NCBI RefSeq assembly: GCF_001544515.1
Contig: NZ_FCOL02000017.1
Location: forward strand, 62,001 to 126,000
Source of the DNA: Caballeronia terrestris
Lineage (GTDB): Bacteria; Pseudomonadota; Gammaproteobacteria; Burkholderiales; Burkholderiaceae
DNA length: 64,000 bases
Direction: 5' to 3'
The translations under genes and the position numbers were made by a program. Shown piece after piece: positions 1 through 9,026 of the stretch. The notes below the pieces were generated by a model. It saw nothing but the letters and a program-made list of their open reading frames with translations. It ran no database searches and was not told the DNA's origin. The stretch's first letter is position 1, and every line of letters begins with the position of its first letter.

Positions 1-1
1 G

Positions 2-625
<624 letters not shown>

Positions 626-632
626 TCGAAAC

Positions 633-2951
633 TCAAGCCGCCTCAGCCGATTCCTGCCACTTGTGCAGCCACGCTTCGAGCTTCTCGGGTGGCAGCGGGC
701 GGCTCAAGTGGTAACCCTGTGCGAGATCGCAGCGCAGGTCCTTGAGCCGCATCAGCATCTCTTCCGTCTCGACGCCCTCGGCGACGACCTTCAGGCCCAT
801 GTTGTGGCCGAGGTCGATCGTCGAGCGGACGATGGTCTCGTCGTCCTTGTGGTCGAACATGCCCATCACGAAGGACTTGTCGATCTTGATCTCGTCGACG
901 GGCATGCGCTTCAGATACGCGAGTGACGAATAGCCCGTGCCGAAGTCGTCGATGGACAGGCGAATACCCAACGCGTGCAGACGGTCGAGCGTTTCGATCG
1001 CGTGATTCGGATCGTCCATGATCGCGCTTTCGGTGATCTCGATCCATATCCACTCGGGCGCCACGCCGTACTTCCGCAAGAGCGCGCTAAAGGTATCCGG
1101 CAACGATGACTGGATCAGTTCGCGCGCGGACACGTTCACCGACACCGCGAGTTCGAGCCCTTGCTCATGCCACAGCGCACATTGGCGGATGGCCTTGTCG
1201 GCCACCCAGCGCGAAATCGTCTTGATGTAGCCGGTCTGCTCGGCAAACGGAATGAACTGATCGGGCGCGACGAAGCCGCGCGTCGGATGGTCCCAGCGAA
1301 CCAGCGCCTCGACGTACTTCACCTTCTGCGTGCACAGATCGACCTTCGGTTGATAGTAGAGCGTCAACTGATCGTGCTCGACGGCCTGGCGCAATTCGCT
1401 CATCAGCGAGAGGCGCTCGGCGCTGTTCTGGTCGTGCTTTTCGTCGTAGAGCGCGTAACCTGTATTCGTGCGCTTGGCGACATACATCGCGATGTCCGCA
1501 CGGCGCAGCAGCACGTTCATGTCCTCACCGTTGTGCGGACACGTCACGATCCCGATGCTCGCGCCCACGTCGACGAGTTGCCCCTCGATCGTGATCGGCT
1601 CTTCGAGCGCCTTCAGCATGCGATTGGCGATGAGCTTCGCGGCGTCGGTGTCGTCGGTCGGCAGCAGGACCGCGAACTCGTCGCCGCCCAAGCGCGCGAC
1701 CGTGTCCGTGCTGCGATGAAGCGCACCGCGCAGGCGCTTCGCAACTTCGCACAGCAGCAGGTCGCCGATCGGATGGCCTAGCGTGTCGTTCACGTACTTG
1801 AAACGGTCGAGGTCCATCATCATGACGGACAACGGATGCTCCGCACGCAACGCGACACCGATCGCCTGTTGCAGCCGATCGTTGAAGAGCGCGCGATTCG
1901 GCAGGCTCGTCAGGCGGTCCATGTAGGCGAGTTCGGTAATGCGCTGCTCGCGCTCCGCAATACCTTCCTGCATTTGATTGAACGCGCTCGCGAGTTCACC
2001 GATCTCGTCTTGATGAGTCACGTCGATCGGTTCCGCGTAATCGCCTTGTCCGATACGTCGCGAGAATTGCGTGAGCGCCGCGATCGGGCGCGTGACGCTG
2101 CGTGCGGTGAACATGCTGCCGATGATCGATATCAGCACGCCCGCGAGCGTAATCAGCAGCAGCGTGCTTTGCAGGCGATGGAACGGCGCCATCGCTTCGC
2201 TCAACGATCGCTGCAACATCACGGCGATGGGCTCGCCATCGGATTGCAGCTTGACGAGGCGCGTCGCGTAGTTGTCGTCGGAGAGCGTGGATGCGTTTTG
2301 CATCGTACGCCTCGCCGCTGCTGGCAACGAACTGGCGAGCACGCTCCATCGACCATCGGCGTGACCGTCGAGGAACGAGACATCGAGTGCGGTCAGACTG
2401 CTCATGTCGCTTGCCATGCTGTCGTCGATGAGAAAGCCCATCGCGACCCAGGCGATGACGAGCGGCGCCTTGATCGGCACCGCGACGATCTGATACGGCT
2501 TGCCGTCGATCATTCCGATAGTCGAAGCGTCGCCGTTGCGTTCCACCGCATGCAGCAGTTTCGGAAACGGGAAGGCCATGCCCGCGTGGACGGGGCCGCT
2601 GCTATCGGCAATCAGCTTGCCGTCGAGGTCCGCGAGCATCACGATGTCCGCATGAACACGGTCGCCGTGATTCGCGAGCGCCGATGCGACGGTCTTCTCG
2701 TCATGCGAGGCGATGGCCTGCCGAAAGCCGAAGTCCGCCGCGACGACGCCTGCGGCCTGCGTCAGCATTTCGCTGTTCGAGCGCAGGACCTGTTTGAACA
2801 CGCGCTGGGCAACGGCCAACTGCTCGTCCGCATTTCGATGCGCGATCGACGTGATCACCGAATTGATGACGACAAACGCAGCCGCCTGGGCCGCGAGCAT
2901 CAGCAGGACGAAGACGAGTGTGATCCGCGCACGCAGGCTGTGGAGTCGCAT
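633..2951 (-). CDS. Membrane-bound GGDEF-EAL c-di-GMP enzyme with HAMP domain
   Basis: A 772-residue inner-membrane protein predicted to make and/or degrade cyclic di-GMP. Transmembrane helices lie near residues 8-30 and 262-284 and enclose a periplasmic sensor region of about 230 residues that resembles cache domains. A HAMP linker (about 284-337) follows, then a GGDEF domain with an intact GGDEF motif at 422-426 and an RSTD inhibitory site at 413-416. The EAL domain has EALVRW at 548 onward and DDFGTGYSS further on. Both catalytic motifs look intact, so the net activity cannot be told from sequence. It is the last gene of a four-gene minus-strand operon and starts 7 bp after the cupredoxin gene, so its sensor may report on the periplasmic proteins encoded upstream. 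That link is inference. Confidence 0.93.
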   Translation of the reverse strand: MRLHSLRARITLVFVLLMLAAQAAAFVVINSVITSIAHRNADEQLAVAQRVFKQVLRSNSEMLTQAAGVVAADFGFRQAIASHDEKTVASALANHGDRVHADIVMLADLDGKLIADSSGPVHAGMAFPFPKLLHAVERNGDASTIGMIDGKPYQIVAVPIKAPLVIAWVAMGFLIDDSMASDMSSLTALDVSFLDGHADGRWSVLASSLPAAARRTMQNASTLSDDNYATRLVKLQSDGEPIAVMLQRSLSEAMAPFHRLQSTLLLITLAGVLISIIGSMFTARSVTRPIAALTQFSRRIGQGDYAEPIDVTHQDEIGELASAFNQMQEGIAEREQRITELAYMDRLTSLPNRALFNDRLQQAIGVALRAEHPLSVMMMDLDRFKYVNDTLGHPIGDLLLCEVAKRLRGALHRSTDTVARLGGDEFAVLLPTDDTDAAKLIANRMLKALEEPITIEGQLVDVGASIGIVTCPHNGEDMNVLLRRADIAMYVAKRTNTGYALYDEKHDQNSAERLSLMSELRQAVEHDQLTLYYQPKVDLCTQKVKYVEALVRWDHPTRGFVAPDQFIPFAEQTGYIKTISRWVADKAIRQCALWHEQGLELAVSVNVSARELIQSSLPDTFSALLRKYGVAPEWIWIEITESAIMDDPNHAIETLDRLHALGIRLSIDDFGTGYSSLAYLKRMPVDEIKIDKSFVMGMFDHKDDETIVRSTIDLGHNMGLKVVAEGVETEEMLMRLKDLRCDLAQGYHLSRPLPPEKLEAWLHKWQESAEAA

Positions 2952-2958
2952 GGCGCGC

Positions 2959-3573
2959 TTACTCGGCCTTCAACTGCAACGTGATTTTGCCGGCGTCGTC
3001 CGTGCCGGCGCCGATCTTTTGCGACGGCTGCGCGTTCGGATCGCTCAGGCGATGGTGCCACGCGACGACGCGGTAGTTATCGGCGGGAAGATTGTCGATG
3101 CTTGCGCGACCGCTCGCATCGGTCTTGGCGAACCAGGGCGTATCGACGATCAGCAGGTACGCGAGCATCGAGTCGTGGATGTTGCAGCCCATCACGACGA
3201 GGCCGGGCTTGTCGAAGACGATGGGGCTCGCGGGAATGCCGTGATACAGGTTCAACTCGAAGCGCTTGGGCGGCGAGAACGAATAGACGTCGTGCTCGAT
3301 GTTGTCCTTGTTCGGAAACGTGACCGACGCGCCCGTCTGCACGACGGAGACGAGCGGCACGAATTTCCGCTTCACCTGATCGATGATGGCGCCTGCCGGT
3401 TTTGCGGGCGGCAGCTTGCCGCTGACGGGCATCGCGTAGACGACTGCGTCGCTGACGGCCGCGCCCGCCTGATCGACCACCTGCACACGCACGCTTGTGG
3501 CGCTAGCGTCGAGTGTGGTCACGCTCGATAAGCAGCAAAATAGTGCTGCGAATACGGTTGTGCTGAATCGCAT
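2959..3573 (-). CDS. Periplasmic cupredoxin-like protein (often labelled methylamine utilization protein)
   Basis: A 204-residue exported protein. I chose the ATG at 3573 because it gives a clean signal peptide (about residues 1-25, ending near DASA); a longer frame upstream adds a charged N-terminus without one. A carboxypeptidase-regulatory-like beta-sandwich comes first. A cupredoxin-like segment follows with candidate type 1 copper ligands His94 (NIEHD), then Cys130, His133 and Met136 in the compact GCNIHDSM motif. This is the classic His-Cys-His-Met pattern, so copper binding and electron transfer in the periplasm are likely. The methylamine label is historical and nothing here points to methylamine metabolism. 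It is third in the operon, 89 bp after the globin gene and 7 bp before the GGDEF-EAL gene. Confidence 0.82.
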   Translation of the reverse strand: MRFSTTVFAALFCCLSSVTTLDASATSVRVQVVDQAGAAVSDAVVYAMPVSGKLPPAKPAGAIIDQVKRKFVPLVSVVQTGASVTFPNKDNIEHDVYSFSPPKRFELNLYHGIPASPIVFDKPGLVVMGCNIHDSMLAYLLIVDTPWFAKTDASGRASIDNLPADNYRVVAWHHRLSDPNAQPSQKIGAGTDDAGKITLQLKAE

Positions 3574-3662
3574 TGGGTAAGTTCTATTGTGCTCGTCGCA
3601 CGCGATATGCGCACGCAAGTGCTAATAACGGCAGCCGTATCTCGAACTTGAGGCGCCTGTTC

Positions 3663-4097
3663 TTATTCCCTGTCCTGCACGTCGCGATACATCGGCGCGA
3701 GCTTCGCCAGCAGCTTGTTTTGCGAATGGAAGGGCACGCCGTTCTTGTCCATCGCTTTTTGCAAATCCTCGACAAGCGCATTGAATGCCGCACGATCGAT
3801 GTTCTGCCCCTCGTGAGTTCGCTTCATCGTGCGGCCCGTGTATTCGCATGGGCCGTCGAGCAGCACGCAGAACTGCTCGACGAGCTTCTGCTTGATGCGC
3901 TTTATCGGCGCGTCTTCGAAGTAGGGCTGCGTGCGTGGATCGGCGAGTACGTTGTCGTAGAGATCGTCGACGATTTTCGCGAGGCCGGGTTTCTCGCCGA
4001 ACTCGCGATAGAGTGCATCGTCGGCGTGCGCGCTGGCGCTGAAGATCGCCGCGAATAGCAGTGCTGCTTTCATGGCGTGACCAAGAAACGATTGCAT
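3663..4097 (-). CDS. Group 1 truncated haemoglobin with signal peptide
   Basis: A 144-residue protein with the truncated-globin pattern: YREFGEKPGL near residue 30, DPRTQPYF at the CD region, and a probable proximal haem ligand His95 in RTHEGQN. Group 1 truncated globins bind O2 and NO and often dioxygenate NO. Unusually, a signal peptide (hydrophobic stretch ending in SASAHA) precedes the globin, which implies a periplasmic haem protein. The ATG at 4097 overlaps the DUF3034 stop codon as TGATG, suggesting translational coupling; an ATG at 4073 would give a more conventional signal peptide. The next gene downstream is the cupredoxin-like one, so haem and copper proteins may share a redox or NO-sensing role. 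That role is inferred from context. Confidence 0.85.
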   Translation of the reverse strand: MQSFLGHAMKAALLFAAIFSASAHADDALYREFGEKPGLAKIVDDLYDNVLADPRTQPYFEDAPIKRIKQKLVEQFCVLLDGPCEYTGRTMKRTHEGQNIDRAAFNALVEDLQKAMDKNGVPFHSQNKLLAKLAPMYRDVQDRE

Positions 4098-4993
4098 CAG
4101 AACCCCGCCTGAAGAGAGACATAGAGACCGCGCTGATTCTTGATCGTCGCGATGTCGCCCAGCGCGACATAGGCGGCGGTCAGCGAGACGTGCTTGTTCG
4201 GCGCCCATGCGACGAATGCATCGTAGGCGTTCTGTTCGCGCGCGAAGCTGAGGTTGTCCGGCTTGGTGCGATACTCGGCGCCGATCACGACGTTCTTCGA
4301 AAGCATGTACGCCAGCGAGGTTTCGAACTCGGCGTGATAGTTGTTGGACTTGTCGCCGCCGAAGCCGAGCAAGCCGAACTGGTTTGCCTTCGTGAAGCGC
4401 AAGGTGCCGTTGAGCAGAAGGCTTTGGGCGAGCAGAAGTTTCGTCGCTGAGAGATAGAAGTCGGTGCCGGAGTTGCTCGCCGCGCCGACGGCCTTCACGA
4501 CGTCGCCCTGTTCGTTGTGCTTGAACTGGATGCCCGCCGATACTTGCGGCAGCCACGTGTCCTGATCGAGCACGGCGTCGCCGAGGACGCGCACTTTCAC
4601 GCCGAAGATGTTCTGGTTGAACTTGAAGTTCGAACCGAGGCCGAGCTGCGCACCAGCGTCGCGGGTATCGAAAGTCTGGCGCGCGAGCGAAAGCTCGACG
4701 CGATTCGCGACGCCGACAGCGACGCCGTAGGTGGACAGCGCGAAATCTTGCGTGCGCACATACGTGCCGTGTGCGTTTCCGCCGAACTGGCCGGCCGTGC
4801 CATAGCCGCCGATCACGGCCCACGGCGTGAGGCCGCCGCCCGCCGCGCCTTCCACTTCGGAAACGCCGCCGGTGAGCAGCAGCTTGCCGCCGGTGACGGG
4901 GACGTCGGGGACATCGGCGAAGGCGGGGACGGAGGTCGACAATAGTGCGGCGGTGGCTACGGCCACTCGGGTGCTTTTCGTTCTTGAACGCAT
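4097..4993 (-). CDS. DUF3034 family outer-membrane beta-barrel protein
   Basis: A 298-residue protein with a signal peptide cleaved near AFA at about residue 26. The mature part consists of alternating hydrophobic strands with glycine-rich turns and ends in phenylalanine, the usual outer-membrane barrel C-terminus. It matches my recollection of DUF3034, a family of unknown function in beta- and gammaproteobacteria. It is the first gene of the operon with the truncated globin (overlapping stop and start), the cupredoxin-like protein and the GGDEF-EAL enzyme. A pore or surface sensor role is possible but not shown. The upstream minus-strand sequence has a TTGACA hexamer at 5086-5091 but no convincing -10 at proper spacing. 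Confidence 0.8.
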   Translation of the reverse strand: MRSRTKSTRVAVATAALLSTSVPAFADVPDVPVTGGKLLLTGGVSEVEGAAGGGLTPWAVIGGYGTAGQFGGNAHGTYVRTQDFALSTYGVAVGVANRVELSLARQTFDTRDAGAQLGLGSNFKFNQNIFGVKVRVLGDAVLDQDTWLPQVSAGIQFKHNEQGDVVKAVGAASNSGTDFYLSATKLLLAQSLLLNGTLRFTKANQFGLLGFGGDKSNNYHAEFETSLAYMLSKNVVIGAEYRTKPDNLSFAREQNAYDAFVAWAPNKHVSLTAAYVALGDIATIKNQRGLYVSLQAGF

Positions 4994-5297
4994 GCTTGGG
5001 CGGGTTGAAGCGATTTCAGGCGCTCTCGGCCTGGGCTTCCTTGTTTACGGCGGCGGGGGAGGGGGACTTGAGGGTAGCTGTGATTTGTCAAGGAAAAGCT
5101 GTTGGCAAGAGGAGCTGCCGAGCCCGTTCGTACACCCCGAGAATGAACCCTACATTTAACCATCGAATAGATTTGATAAATATCTGATTCACATTAGAAT
5201 AATAACGCGATAATCCCTACACGAAACCCTACAAACCACCCGACGAGCACCGCTATTCCCGCCGGTCGCGGTTGCGCAGCCTCGCGTACTTGGTCCG
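4994..5297. other. Intergenic region between the DUF3034 operon and the Fic gene
   Basis: This 304-bp stretch separates divergent genes and contains no credible gene. Its left half is GC-rich with a purine-rich run near 5050-5070. The right half, about 5145-5215, is strikingly AT-rich and holds the candidate promoter listed separately. From 5214 to 5297 the Fic reading frame is already open but has no ATG, GTG or TTG, and its translation looks like a Fic N-terminus. Confidence 0.6.
5173..5200 (+). promoter_or_regulatory. Candidate sigma-70 promoter for the Fic gene
   Basis: TTGATA at 5173-5178 and TAGAAT at 5195-5200 are separated by 16 bp inside an AT-rich island. A start of transcription near 5207 would put the mRNA end only a few bases before the open Fic frame that begins at 5214. 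The hexamers are read directly; promoter activity is inferred. Confidence 0.45.
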
Positions 5298-6443
5298 TTG
5301 ATCGACAAAGCATCCGATCTCACCACCAAGTCGCGCGCACTTCTCGCAAAAGAGCACGGCCCGATGGCGACCGCTATGACGCCGCTGTTGCGCAACATGA
5401 ACTCGTATTACTCGAACAAGATCGAGGGACAACACGCCACGCCTGTCAGTATCGAACAGGCGCTAGAGACGCACTACTCGCCGGATTCAGGCGACCGGGA
5501 CAAGCAGTTCGCAGCGATTGCGCATATCCGGGCAGAAGAGGCACTCGAATCGGAGTGGAGTGATTTGCGTGCAGAAGAACTATTCGCTGCCGAAAAAGTC
5601 ACCGCCATCCATCGGCTGTTCTTTGCGAATCTGCCCGACGAGTACTGCATCACGTCCGAACAGCAGCCGATCATCCCGGGCGCCTTCAGAGAAGAGATGG
5701 TCAAGGTTGGCAACCATCTTGCGCCCGAAGCGGACCTGATTCCGGCGCTGTTGAACGAGTGGGGCAAGCGATACAAGCGCGTGAAAGGCTCGGAACTTAA
5801 ACTCATCGCGACGGCTTGTTCGCATCAGCGCCTCGCGTGGGTGCATCCGTTCATCGATGGGAACGGGCGCGTTTCCCGCCTGCATTCACACTTGACGCTG
5901 CGCGCACTGGGCTTGACCGACGGACTTTGGTCGCCGCTGCGCGGATTCGCGCGTACTCGCGACGAATACTACGCTCGGCTTGCTGCGGCTGATCAGCGGC
6001 GCAGGAACGAACTCGACGGTCGCGGCAACTTATCGCAAGAGGAACTGGTGAAGTTCGTTCACTACTTCCTCGACTGCTGTCTCGATCAGGTCAATTTCAT
6101 GCTCGGGATGATGGCGTTCGATGGAGTCCGCTCGCGGCTACGCGACCTGCTGATCTATCTCGACGCGAATCCCTGGCGGATAGGCTCGGACAAATCCATC
6201 GTGAAGCCTGACAAGGTGTTGCTCGCGCTCGAGACGGTAGCGCTCTTGCGTCCGCTGTCGCGAGCGGAATTTGGGCAGATCATCGGAGAGAGCGAGGCGA
6301 CGGTCCGCCGCATCACGCGCAGCCTGCTCGACTTCGGCGTGTTGCAATCCGCCTCGCATAAGGACCCGCTTTCATTCGCGTTGCCGCTGAAAAGCCTGCG
6401 CTTTTTGTTTCCCCGGCTATGGCCCGAAGTCGATCTTGAATGA
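5298..6443 (+). CDS. Fic family protein (AMP transferase fold), possibly with a lost start codon
   Basis: From the TTG at 5298 the product is 381 residues. The Fic active-site motif HPFIDGNGR is intact at residues 183-191, with the catalytic His and the phosphate-binding loop. An SNKIEG motif at 39-44 fits the autoinhibitory helix placed N-terminally in class II Fic proteins, where Glu blocks ATP binding. The C-terminal part (about 305-360) is a winged helix-turn-helix, so it may also act on DNA. Fic proteins transfer AMP from ATP to target hydroxyls; the target here is unknown. The frame is open back to 5214 and encodes an APLFPPVAVAQP-like stretch typical of Fic N-termini, but no usual start codon occurs before the TTG, which lacks a good ribosome site. 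Confidence 0.83.
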   Translation: MIDKASDLTTKSRALLAKEHGPMATAMTPLLRNMNSYYSNKIEGQHATPVSIEQALETHYSPDSGDRDKQFAAIAHIRAEEALESEWSDLRAEELFAAEKVTAIHRLFFANLPDEYCITSEQQPIIPGAFREEMVKVGNHLAPEADLIPALLNEWGKRYKRVKGSELKLIATACSHQRLAWVHPFIDGNGRVSRLHSHLTLRALGLTDGLWSPLRGFARTRDEYYARLAAADQRRRNELDGRGNLSQEELVKFVHYFLDCCLDQVNFMLGMMAFDGVRSRLRDLLIYLDANPWRIGSDKSIVKPDKVLLALETVALLRPLSRAEFGQIIGESEATVRRITRSLLDFGVLQSASHKDPLSFALPLKSLRFLFPRLWPEVDLE

Positions 6444-6464
6444 GGGTCCGGTAGCGATAGTTGC

Positions 6465-7736
6465 TCAAGCCGTCAACGCATCCACCGAAACGGCCCTTGC
6501 TTCCCGCGTCGAGCAAATCGTCTTGACGATATGCTCGGCGTCGCGCGCGATGCCTGAGAAGCGCCCCGATCCCCATGTGTGAAGCCACGGCAGTCCCAAG
6601 AAGTAAAGCCCTGGAAACTGCGTCACGCCGCGCCGATGCGCCGGATAGCCGCGGCCATTGAACACCGGCGCATCGAGCCAACTGAAGTCCGGCGTGAACC
6701 CGATGCACCACACGATCGAGCCGATGCCGCTGCCTTGAAGCTCAAGCGTCGTGCGTTCTCTATCCGGCCGCCATAGCGGCTCATAAACACCACCGCCTTC
6801 CGCATCGATCCCGTTCTTTTCGATGAATGCATCGATGCCCGCGTTAATGCGGTTATAAACGCCGTCGGCGCTATCGAGATTCGCTGCGAGATTCGGCGCG
6901 AAGTGAAGCACGCCGTCCTGCAAATCCTCAAGCCTTCCGTAGAGTTCCATACCTTCAGAAGCGAAGCGGCGCAGATCGATATCGCGTCCGCCATCGCGGC
7001 CGGTTACATAGTGATTCGTGTTGTCGCGCACGCCTTCGCGCAACGGATGCTGATCGACGGGCATGTCGTAATACTTCATGTCCGCGAGCCAATCGACGAC
7101 ATCGCGTCCGCGATAAAAGCGCGCACAGCGCGGCGCTTCGCCCACCGCGAGCACGACCTTGCGTCCTGCGAGGTGCAGGTCCTCTGCGATCTGCGCGCCC
7201 GATTGCCCGGATCCGACGACCAGCACCGCACCGTCCGGCAATGCTTCCGGGTCGCGATACTCCGACGATTGCATCTGCACGATCGAAGTGGGCAGGCGCT
7301 CGGCCATGCGCGGCACGATCGGCGTGTGATAGCCGCCCGATGCGACCACGATCTGATCGGCGGTGAACGTACCTTGCGACGTCGAAACGGCGAACCCGCC
7401 ATCATCCGTCGAGCTTACGCGCCGCACTTCCGTATGTTCGAGCACGGGAGCTTCGACCATCTCGATGAAGCCATCGAGATACGCGATTATTTCATCCTTC
7501 TTCATGAAACCATGCGGATCGTCGCCGCGATACGGATAGCCCGGCAGCGCGCATTGCCAGTTGGGCGTGACGAGGCAGAATGCGTCCCAGCGCTGCGTGC
7601 GCCATGTGTGCGTGACCGTATTCTTTTCGAGCACGAGATGATCGATGCCTGCCTGCTTAAGGTAATAGCTGAGCGAAAGCCCCGCTTGACCGCCGCCCAC
7701 GACGATCACGCTGTAATGATTCGATGTCTGCGACAT
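6465..7736 (-). CDS. MSMEG_0569-type flavin-dependent oxidoreductase of the Nit1C cluster
   Basis: A 423-residue flavoprotein monooxygenase-like protein. I start it at the ATG at 7736, preceded by AAGGACG as ribosome site; the open frame extends upstream only as noise. An FAD-binding VVGGGQAG motif sits at the N-terminus and a second dinucleotide motif VVGSGQSGAQ mid-protein, as in FMO and lysine N-hydroxylase type enzymes. It is the last gene of the seven-gene nitrilase cluster, 26 bp after the small MSMEG_0570-type gene, and this neighbourhood is what places it in the MSMEG_0569 family. It probably oxidises a nitrogen-containing intermediate; the substrate is not established. Confidence 0.88.
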   Translation of the reverse strand: MSQTSNHYSVIVVGGGQAGLSLSYYLKQAGIDHLVLEKNTVTHTWRTQRWDAFCLVTPNWQCALPGYPYRGDDPHGFMKKDEIIAYLDGFIEMVEAPVLEHTEVRRVSSTDDGGFAVSTSQGTFTADQIVVASGGYHTPIVPRMAERLPTSIVQMQSSEYRDPEALPDGAVLVVGSGQSGAQIAEDLHLAGRKVVLAVGEAPRCARFYRGRDVVDWLADMKYYDMPVDQHPLREGVRDNTNHYVTGRDGGRDIDLRRFASEGMELYGRLEDLQDGVLHFAPNLAANLDSADGVYNRINAGIDAFIEKNGIDAEGGGVYEPLWRPDRERTTLELQGSGIGSIVWCIGFTPDFSWLDAPVFNGRGYPAHRRGVTQFPGLYFLGLPWLHTWGSGRFSGIARDAEHIVKTICSTREARAVSVDALTA

Positions 7737-7762
7737 GATGCGTCCTTGCCTTGAGATTGAAA

Positions 7763-8047
7763 TTAGCTGAGGTCGATCACCAGAACCTTCGCATGCGGAT
7801 CGCTCGCGAAACGCTCGGCTTCCATCTCGATGCGCGCGAGCTGGTCCATCGCGGATGAGCACGCGAAGCCGTACTTCTGCCGCACGCGTTCCGAAGCAAC
7901 GCCCAGCGCCTCGCGCGCACGTTTCAGGAAATCGTCGAGCGGATAGTGAGTGCCCGGCGTGAGGAAATCGCCGACGACAGTCGATGGTGAGTAGCAAATG
8001 TCCTCTTTGCTGTCGGGCCATCGGATGCGAAAGTGCATGACGGGCAT
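7763..8047 (-). CDS. MSMEG_0570-type nitrogen starvation response protein
   Basis: A 94-residue protein starting MPVMHFRIRWPD, with an AAGG ribosome site before the ATG at 8047. It has the short FRIRWPDSKEDICYSPSTVV opening and a helical middle with LDDFLKRAREAL, as I recall for the small proteins co-encoded with Nit1C nitrilases. No catalytic motif is visible and the function is unknown. It lies 10 bp after the AIR-synthase-like gene in the operon. Confidence 0.85.
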   Translation of the reverse strand: MPVMHFRIRWPDSKEDICYSPSTVVGDFLTPGTHYPLDDFLKRAREALGVASERVRQKYGFACSSAMDQLARIEMEAERFASDPHAKVLVIDLS

Positions 8048-8057
8048 CGTGGTTACC

Positions 8058-9026
8058 TTAGGGTTTGATGAAAGCATGTTCGTTGAAATTCCATAGCACG
8101 GCGGCATCATCGCCTCGACGCAGCACGACCTCGCGCGAGGCATCGACGGTACCGATAGTTGCACATGCAATTTCTCGCGCGGTGAAGAGCCGTTCTACCG
8201 CATCGACGTTCTCACGTGCCACCGACAGCACAAAGCCATAGCTCGGAAACGCGCTCAGCCAGCGCAATGCGGGGACACCGGGCGGCATCGGAATACGCGC
8301 CAGATCTATGGTCGCGCCGGCCTGCGAACATTCGAGCAACATCAGCGCAGTGCCTAACGCACCCGCCATGCTGATGTCCTTGGCCGCGCGGCAAAGGCCG
8401 CTCTCCGCGATAATCGGAAGCAACTCCAGATCGTCGCGCAAGCGCGTCGGCGGGGCATCGACGGAGGCGTTCCAGAACGGATACGGGTCCATGAATGCGC
8501 CGCGCATATCGACGGCCATCATCAACGCGTCGCCGGGCTTTGCATCGAAACTGGAGAGCAACTTCGACGCGCGCCCGAGGATCGCGACGGCCAGTTGCGC
8601 GTGATCGCTCCGTGCGTTGCTATGTCCGCCGACGATCGGCACGCCATATGCCGACGATGCCGCCGCCATCCCGGCGAGCACGTCCTCGGCCATGCCGATG
8701 CCGTCGCTCCACATCGCATCGACGACAGCGATCGGCCGGCCGCCCATCGCGTAGACGTCGCTTACGTTGACCATCACGCTGCTGTAGCCCGCGAACCACG
8801 GCATGTCTCGCACGAAGTCGCTGACCATGCCTTCGATCGCAAAGAGCAGATAACCGTCGCTATCGGCGATGGCCGCGCAGTCGTCGCCGACGGCCACCGC
8901 CTGCGCGAGATCACTCGTGCCGCGCGGCAAATGGCGCGCGAGCGTCGCTACGACATCGGCAATATCCGTCTTGTGCCTGAAGCCGCGCGTTTCGCGCAGC
9001 GCCTCGACGAGTTCCGCGACGCTCAT
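8058..9026 (-). CDS. Sll0787-type AIR-synthase-like protein
   Basis: A 322-residue protein with the PurM/ThiL/SelD fold signature: an N-terminal VGDDCAAI ATP/phosphate-binding segment, VNVSDVYAMGGRP in the centre and IVGGHSN later. The fold uses ATP to phosphorylate or amidate small molecules. In this cluster it is conserved beside the nitrilase and radical SAM protein, but its substrate is unknown. Its ATG overlaps the stop of the acetyltransferase gene by 4 bp (ATGA), so the two are probably translationally coupled. Confidence 0.88.
   Translation of the reverse strand: MSVAELVEALRETRGFRHKTDIADVVATLARHLPRGTSDLAQAVAVGDDCAAIADSDGYLLFAIEGMVSDFVRDMPWFAGYSSVMVNVSDVYAMGGRPIAVVDAMWSDGIGMAEDVLAGMAAASSAYGVPIVGGHSNARSDHAQLAVAILGRASKLLSSFDAKPGDALMMAVDMRGAFMDPYPFWNASVDAPPTRLRDDLELLPIIAESGLCRAAKDISMAGALGTALMLLECSQAGATIDLARIPMPPGVPALRWLSAFPSYGFVLSVARENVDAVERLFTAREIACATIGTVDASREVVLRRGDDAAVLWNFNEHAFIKP

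Noticed and set aside
5041..5110. FNR/Anr-type box or good sigma-70 promoter for the DUF3034 operon
   Set aside because: A TTGACA hexamer exists at 5086-5091 on the minus strand, but there is no matching -10 and no TTGAT-N4-ATCAA palindrome.
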